A stretch of DNA of 10,397 nucleotides from Myxococcota bacterium (GTDB lineage Bacteria > Myxococcota_A > UBA9160 > PR03): NCBI GenBank assembly GCA_030066475.1, contig JASJBO010000202.1, forward strand, positions 1-10,397, in the 5' to 3' direction. Both the position numbers and the translations under genes were made by a program. Positions 7,230 to 10,397 of the stretch are shown in pieces (the first letter of the stretch is position 1; each line of letters starts with the position of its first letter). The notes under the pieces were generated by a model. That model was not told where the DNA came from, made no database searches, and saw nothing but the letters and a program-made list of their open reading frames with translations.

Positions 7230-8279
7230 CTACCACCGGGGCGGCGCGCCCGCCAGAAGCTCGCGCGCCGCCGCCTCCACCGCATCGGGCGAGACCCCGC
7301 GCATGCAGGTGGCCGCCGCACAGCCGCGGCGGCAGGGGTTGCAGGCGACCTCGACCCGCACCGTGCGGGACGGGGTGTCCGGATATGGGCGGTTCTCGAC
7401 CGGGTCGGTGGGGCCCAGGATCTGGACGACCGGCGTGCCGACCAGCGAGGCGATGTGGGTCGGCCCGGTGTCGCCCCCCACGTAGAGGCGCGCGCGGGCG
7501 AACAGCGCGGCCAGCTCGGCGAGGCTGCGGGTCTCGGGCGCGAGCCGGGCGGCGCCGTCCGAGACCGCGACGATCGCCTCGGCGAGGCGCCGCTCGGAGA
7601 GGGCGGGACCATGCGTCACGATCGACTCGAGCCCCTCGCTCTTGGCGAGGTGGCGCGCCAGCCGGGCGTAGCCCGCCACGGTCCAGCGCTTGTGCGGCGT
7701 CGCGTCGCTGGTGCCGGGGTGGATCGCCACCGGAGCGGGCCGACCCGCGAGCGCGGCGCCCATGCGGCGCTCGGCCCTGGCGTCGAGCCGGAGCGGCGCG
7801 GGCGCCGGTTCGTGGGACACGCCGAGGAAGCGCACCAGCGCCAGGTTGCGCGCGAAGCGACTGGCATGCGGAACGGCCATGCGGGCGCGGCGGTTCGCGA
7901 ACAGCCAGGCGGCCTCGCGCCCGTCCTGGCGCGCGTAGGCGACCCGCTGCGGCGCGCCGCTGCTCCAGGAGAGCAGCCCGCTCTTGAGGATCGAGTGGAA
8001 GTCGACCGACAGATCGAAGCGCCGCGCGCGGAGCTCGCCGCGGAAGCGCCCCAGCGCGCGGGCTGCCGCCAGCAGCCGCCCCCGCACCAGCAACCCGCGC
8101 AGCTCGCCGCGCGGGAACACCATCACCTCGTCGACCCAGGGCTGCCCCTCCACGACGCTGCGCGAGGCCGGCTCGACCAGCCAGGTGAGGCGCGCCTCGG
8201 GATACGCGGCGCGCAGGGCCGAGACGGCCGGCAGGGTGCGCACGACGTCGCCCACGGCGCCGAGGCGCAGCACGAGCAC
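7230..8279 (-). CDS. GT9 heptosyltransferase, probably heptosyltransferase I-like (WaaC-type)
   Basis: This is a second GT9 enzyme of 349 residues, clearly diverged from waaF next door. The N-terminus LVLRLGAVGDVVRTLPAVSA (2–21) has the family aspartate D11. AIHPGTSDATPHKRW (185–199) and VGGDTGPTHIASLVGTPVV (267–285) followed by ILGPTDP (287–293) form the ADP-sugar pocket. The tail carries four cysteines (C313, C316, C320, C325). It probably adds the first heptose to Kdo, with waaF adding the second; the split of roles is inferred from family resemblance and from having one of each. The start is GTG at 8279, giving the usual MxVLRLGxxGDVV opening; another GTG lies two codons later. GGAG upstream could serve either. 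The frame stays open a little further upstream but has no ATG or GTG there. First gene of the minus-strand unit. Confidence 0.88.
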   Translation of the reverse strand: MLVLRLGAVGDVVRTLPAVSALRAAYPEARLTWLVEPASRSVVEGQPWVDEVMVFPRGELRGLLVRGRLLAAARALGRFRGELRARRFDLSVDFHSILKSGLLSWSSGAPQRVAYARQDGREAAWLFANRRARMAVPHASRFARNLALVRFLGVSHEPAPAPLRLDARAERRMGAALAGRPAPVAIHPGTSDATPHKRWTVAGYARLARHLAKSEGLESIVTHGPALSERRLAEAIVAVSDGAARLAPETRSLAELAALFARARLYVGGDTGPTHIASLVGTPVVQILGPTDPVENRPYPDTPSRTVRVEVACNPCRRGCAAATCMRGVSPDAVEAAARELLAGAPPRW

Positions 8280-8380
8280 GCGCTCCGCCCTCGGCGGCCT
8301 GGACAGCGGGTTGGTGCAGAGCTCGGACAGGGCGACGACGAGCCTCGCGGACGGGGGAAGCCGCGATAGGATACGCCGGC
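8280..8380. promoter_or_regulatory. divergent intergenic region, probable promoters for both transcription units
   Basis: These 101 bases separate the start of the minus-strand LPS unit from lptF and are the only divergent gap in the window, so both promoters are expected here. The one AT-rich patch is ATAGGATA (8366–8373). Read forward it contains TAGGAT, a 4-of-6 match to a −10 box, eight bases before the lptF ATG. Read in reverse it gives TATCCT, also 4 of 6. No convincing −35 is visible. If the forward −10 is used, the lptF mRNA would have almost no leader. No Shine–Dalgarno is evident before that ATG. Confidence 0.3.
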
Positions 8381-9493
8381 ATGCGGAGCTCCCGCACCCT
8401 TTCCCGCGCGGTCCGACGCGAGGTCGCGACCTACGCGGCGGTCGGCTGCGCGGTCTTCCTGCTGATCCTGCTGGTCCAGAACCTCGGCCAGCAGCTCGAC
8501 GAGCTGATCGAGGCCGGCTTCGCGGGGCGCGACGCCGGCGCCGTGGTGCGTTGGATGCTTCCCATGGTGGCCGGCTACGCCGTCCCGGTGGGCTTCCTGT
8601 TCGGGGTGCTGACGACCACGGGCCGGATCGCCGCCGACTCCGAGCTCGTGGCCGCTCGCGCCTGCGGCCTCGGCCTGGCCGCGCTGCTGCGGCCGGTGCT
8701 CGGCATGGCCCTGCTGACCACGGCGCTCACCGGCTGGCTGATGATCGACGTCGAGCCACGCGCGCGACTCGCCCTGCGCGCCGTGCTGCACGACGTCGCC
8801 GCGCGCGGCGCCGTGCTCGAGCCGGGGCGCTTCCGCAGCCTCGCGGACAACGTGGTCTACGTCCGGTCGCGGACGCGCGAGAACGAGCTCCAGGGAATCA
8901 TGATCTCCGACCGCACCGAGCCCGAGCGGCCGTTCCTGATCTTCGCCGAACGCGGGCGCTTCGCCCTCGACGCCGAGGAGATGGTGATCCACCTCGAGCT
9001 GGAGAACGGCGACCTGCACCTGGAGCGCACGGATGGCGAGCGGGAGGCGCACCGACGCATTGCGTTCGAGCGCTTCGACTACGCGCTGGACGCCAGCGCC
9101 ATGCTCGACCCGGCGCGCCGGATGCGACCGCGCGAGATGAGCCTGACCGAGCTCGCGCGCCGGATCGAGGCGGCCGAGGACGGCGCCGCGTCGCGCCGCG
9201 ATCCCAACGACTACCGGGTCGCCTACCACCGCCGGCTCGCCCTGCCCTTCGCGCCGCTGGTGTTCGCGGCGCTCGGGGTGCCGCTGGGCCTGCGGAGCAC
9301 CCAAGGCGCGCGCTCCCGGGGCGTGCTGGTGTGCGTGGGACTGGTCAGCGCCTACTACCTGCTGCTGACCTTCGGGCGCTTCGCGGGAGAGGCGGGCACC
9401 ATCCCCCCGTGGCTCGGCCTGTGGCTTCCCAACGCGGCCTTCGGCGCCTGTGCGATTCCCCTGCTCTGGCGCGCGCGGCAGGCGGACGCGTGA
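8381..9493 (+). CDS. lptF: LPS export ABC transporter permease, LptF/LptG (YjgP/YjgQ) family
   Basis: This inner-membrane permease of the LptB2FG complex extracts LPS and passes it to the LptC–LptA bridge. The 370 residues show the family plan. There are three N-terminal membrane segments (about 18–36, 56–78, 98–122), a large periplasmic beta-rich domain (about 123–280, including NVVYVRSR 157–164 and GIMISDR 172–178), then three more segments (about 285–304, 313–333, 342–363). The joint YHRRLALPFAPLVFAALGVPLG (starts at 282) and the GxxPPWLGLWLPN motif (339–351) are typical. A GARSRGV stretch (309–315) favours LptF over LptG. No second permease of the pair is in the window, so its partner must be elsewhere. 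The ATG at 8381 has no clear ribosome-binding site. Its stop overlaps the next gene as GTGA. Confidence 0.9.
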   Translation: MRSSRTLSRAVRREVATYAAVGCAVFLLILLVQNLGQQLDELIEAGFAGRDAGAVVRWMLPMVAGYAVPVGFLFGVLTTTGRIAADSELVAARACGLGLAALLRPVLGMALLTTALTGWLMIDVEPRARLALRAVLHDVAARGAVLEPGRFRSLADNVVYVRSRTRENELQGIMISDRTEPERPFLIFAERGRFALDAEEMVIHLELENGDLHLERTDGEREAHRRIAFERFDYALDASAMLDPARRMRPREMSLTELARRIEAAEDGAASRRDPNDYRVAYHRRLALPFAPLVFAALGVPLGLRSTQGARSRGVLVCVGLVSAYYLLLTFGRFAGEAGTIPPWLGLWLPNAAFGACAIPLLWRARQADA

Positions 9494-10326
9494 CGCCCGC
9501 CACGCCGCCGGGCTGGCCCCGCCTACGGGCCGGCGGCCGGATCGCGACCGTGAACCCGAAGCTGGCCGGCGAGGTCGAGGCGGCCGGCCTGCTCGAGCCG
9601 TCGCGGCTCGAGCGCTCCATCGCGGCCGCGCGCGGCGCGACGGGGCGCGGCCCCACCGGCCAGGTGGAGCTGCCCGACGCGGAGCCGCGTTCCTGGCTGG
9701 TGCTGCGCCCCGTGCGCCGCGGCGGGCTGCCCGCCCGGCTGCTCGGCGCCAATCTGCTGGGGCCGCGCCGCCCGTTCCGCGAGATCTGCGCCCACGCGGC
9801 GCTGCACGCGGTGGGCGCGCCGGTGCCAGAGCCCGCGCTGGCCGTCGCGTGGCGGCAGCGCGGTCCGTTCTGGCGCGCCGTGGTCGGAACCCTCCGCATC
9901 GAGGACGCGCGCGACGGTCTGTCGTTCCTCCGCTCCGCTCCCGACCCGGTGCGCCTGCGTCGCGCGCTGGAGACGGCGGGCGCCGTGCTCCGGCGCTTCC
10001 ACGACCTCGGTGGCGTACACGCCGACCTCCACGCGAAGAACCTGCTGGTGCGCGAGGCGGGCGACGCGCTCGAGGTGCTGGTGATCGACCTCGACCGCGC
10101 GGAGCTGCGCCCCCATGTCGCCGCCCCGGAGCGCATGGCCGAGCTGATGCGTCTGTACCGGTCGCTGCGCAAGCGCCGCGTGCTCGCGACGGTGGGCGAG
10201 CGGGGCTGTGCCCGGTTCTTCCGCGCGTACGTCGCCGGCGACCGCGCGCTGCGAGCCGCCCTGCTCGCGCGCCTGCCCTGGGAGCGGCGCCGGATCGCGA
10301 TCCACGCGCTGCGTTACAGGTCTTAG
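9490..10326 (+). CDS. Kdo/WaaP-family LPS core kinase (KdkA-like)
   Basis: This 278-residue protein looks like a 3-deoxy-D-manno-octulosonic acid kinase, which phosphorylates Kdo in the LPS inner core using ATP at the inner membrane. Aligned from memory with Haemophilus KdkA, it shares GRGPTG (52–57, cf. GRGTT), VLRPVRRGG (71–79, cf. ALRHYYRGG), an FREICAHAALHAVGAPVPEP segment (starting at 96) with the helix-C-type glutamate E98, a catalytic loop HADLHAKN (177–184) with D179 and N184, and VIDLDRAEL (198–206) with metal-binding D200. The protein-kinase-like fold is clear; substrate identity (Kdo, heptose or another core sugar) is inferred from the LPS neighbourhood. The GTG start at 9490 is chosen because it overlaps the lptF stop (GTGA); the frame extends far upstream only as a shadow of lptF and the intergenic region. 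The TAG stop is followed directly by repeat copy C. Confidence 0.82.
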   Translation: MTPATPPGWPRLRAGGRIATVNPKLAGEVEAAGLLEPSRLERSIAAARGATGRGPTGQVELPDAEPRSWLVLRPVRRGGLPARLLGANLLGPRRPFREICAHAALHAVGAPVPEPALAVAWRQRGPFWRAVVGTLRIEDARDGLSFLRSAPDPVRLRRALETAGAVLRRFHDLGGVHADLHAKNLLVREAGDALEVLVIDLDRAELRPHVAAPERMAELMRLYRSLRKRRVLATVGERGCARFFRAYVAGDRALRAALLARLPWERRRIAIHALRYRS

Positions 10327-10359
10327 TGGACTCCGCTCGCCTGCGGCTCGCTGCGCGCT
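10327..10359 (+). repeat. GC-rich 33-base intergenic repeat, copy C (3' of the LPS kinase gene)
   Basis: This copy begins at the base right after the TAG stop (10324–10326) of the LPS kinase gene. It is the exact reverse complement of copy B (103–135) over 33 bases. The companion motif CTCCGCTTGCGG follows at 10370–10381, preceded by a CTTCGGCTTCGCC stretch. The remaining bases to 10397 end in a pyrimidine-rich CTTCCCCCTTCG and hold no gene. Because every copy lies past a stop codon in the same orientation, a 3'-end or mRNA-related role is possible. No standard terminator hairpin with T-tract is visible. Confidence 0.9.
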
Positions 10360-10397
10360 TCGGCTTCGCCTCCGCTTGCGGCTTCCCCCTTCGATCC

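Noticed and set aside
6246..8369. 707-codon plus-strand open frame opposite the two GT9 genes
   Set aside because: It is a compositional shadow of two well-supported minus-strand genes. It has no recognisable motif and no start signal.
8123..9304. 393-codon minus-strand frame opposite lptF
   Set aside because: lptF on the other strand has full family motifs and membrane topology; this frame is low-complexity and would run through the divergent intergenic region.
9490..9590. Fusion of the LPS kinase to a long upstream domain, since its frame is open from 7984
   Set aside because: The upstream part is antisense to the GT9 gene and out of frame with lptF, is Arg/Ala-rich, and shows no homology; GTG at 9490 fits the GTGA coupling.
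103..10359. Terminal inverted repeats of a transposon or genomic island
   Set aside because: The enclosed genes include housekeeping gmk, rsh and LPS genes in conserved order, with no transposase or integrase and no target duplication seen. A third copy in direct orientation argues for a dispersed repeat. The recombination possibility is kept as a separate low-interest finding.
10327..10397. Intrinsic terminator after the LPS kinase gene
   Set aside because: Short GC complementarities exist (for example CCGC-TT-GCGG at 10372–10381), but no long stem followed by a T-tract can be drawn.

Overview
This is a very GC-rich window from a Gram-negative bacterium. It carries ADP-heptose synthesis, two heptosyltransferase-type enzymes, an LPS-export permease and a Kdo-kinase-like protein, so the cell has an outer membrane with LPS. 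The gene order yicC–remA(DUF370)–gmk–(p)ppGpp synthetase/hydrolase is typical of the former Deltaproteobacteria and of Firmicutes. With LPS genes and this GC content, a myxobacterial- or Binatota-like 'deltaproteobacterial' lineage is the best guess. The exact lineage cannot be fixed from sequence inspection alone.

Layout. Positions 1–139 are non-coding and hold two direct copies of a 33-base GC-rich repeat. From 8279 down to 140, eight minus-strand genes read in one direction: a GT9 heptosyltransferase (7230–8279), waaF (6132–7190), a family 2 glycosyltransferase (5155–6135), the heptose-7-phosphate kinase rfaE1 (4148–5158), yicC (3261–4151), a remA-family gene (2969–3268), gmk (2325–2972) and a bifunctional RelA/SpoT homologue (140–2278). 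Five successive junctions overlap by 4 or 8 bases (GTGA, ATGA, GTGA, an 8-base overlap with a TTG start, GTGA). The other two gaps are 39 and 46 bases. This is very probably one transcription unit with translational coupling. A 101-base divergent intergenic region (8280–8380) separates it from two plus-strand genes, an lptF-type permease (8381–9493) and a Kdo/WaaP-type LPS kinase (9490–10326), themselves joined by a GTGA overlap. After the last stop codon an identical, oppositely oriented copy of the 33-base repeat begins at once (10327–10359).

How the genes work together. RfaE1 phosphorylates heptose-7-phosphate on the way to ADP-heptose. The two GT9 enzymes are predicted to add heptoses to the Kdo–lipid A inner core, the GT2 enzyme probably adds a further core or side-chain sugar, the Kdo-kinase homologue probably phosphorylates the core, and the LptF-type permease helps extract finished LPS from the inner membrane. 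The other half of the minus-strand unit is housekeeping and regulation: a YicC-family RNase, a RemA-family DNA-binding regulator, guanylate kinase (GMP to GDP) and the enzyme that makes and removes (p)ppGpp from GDP/GTP. The gene for RNA polymerase omega (rpoZ), often found between gmk and the RelA/SpoT gene, is absent here.

I found no clear unprecedented system. The most unusual features are the stop-codon-adjacent repeat family at both ends, the tight fusion of an LPS-core operon to the yicC–remA–gmk–rsh block, and the missing rpoZ.
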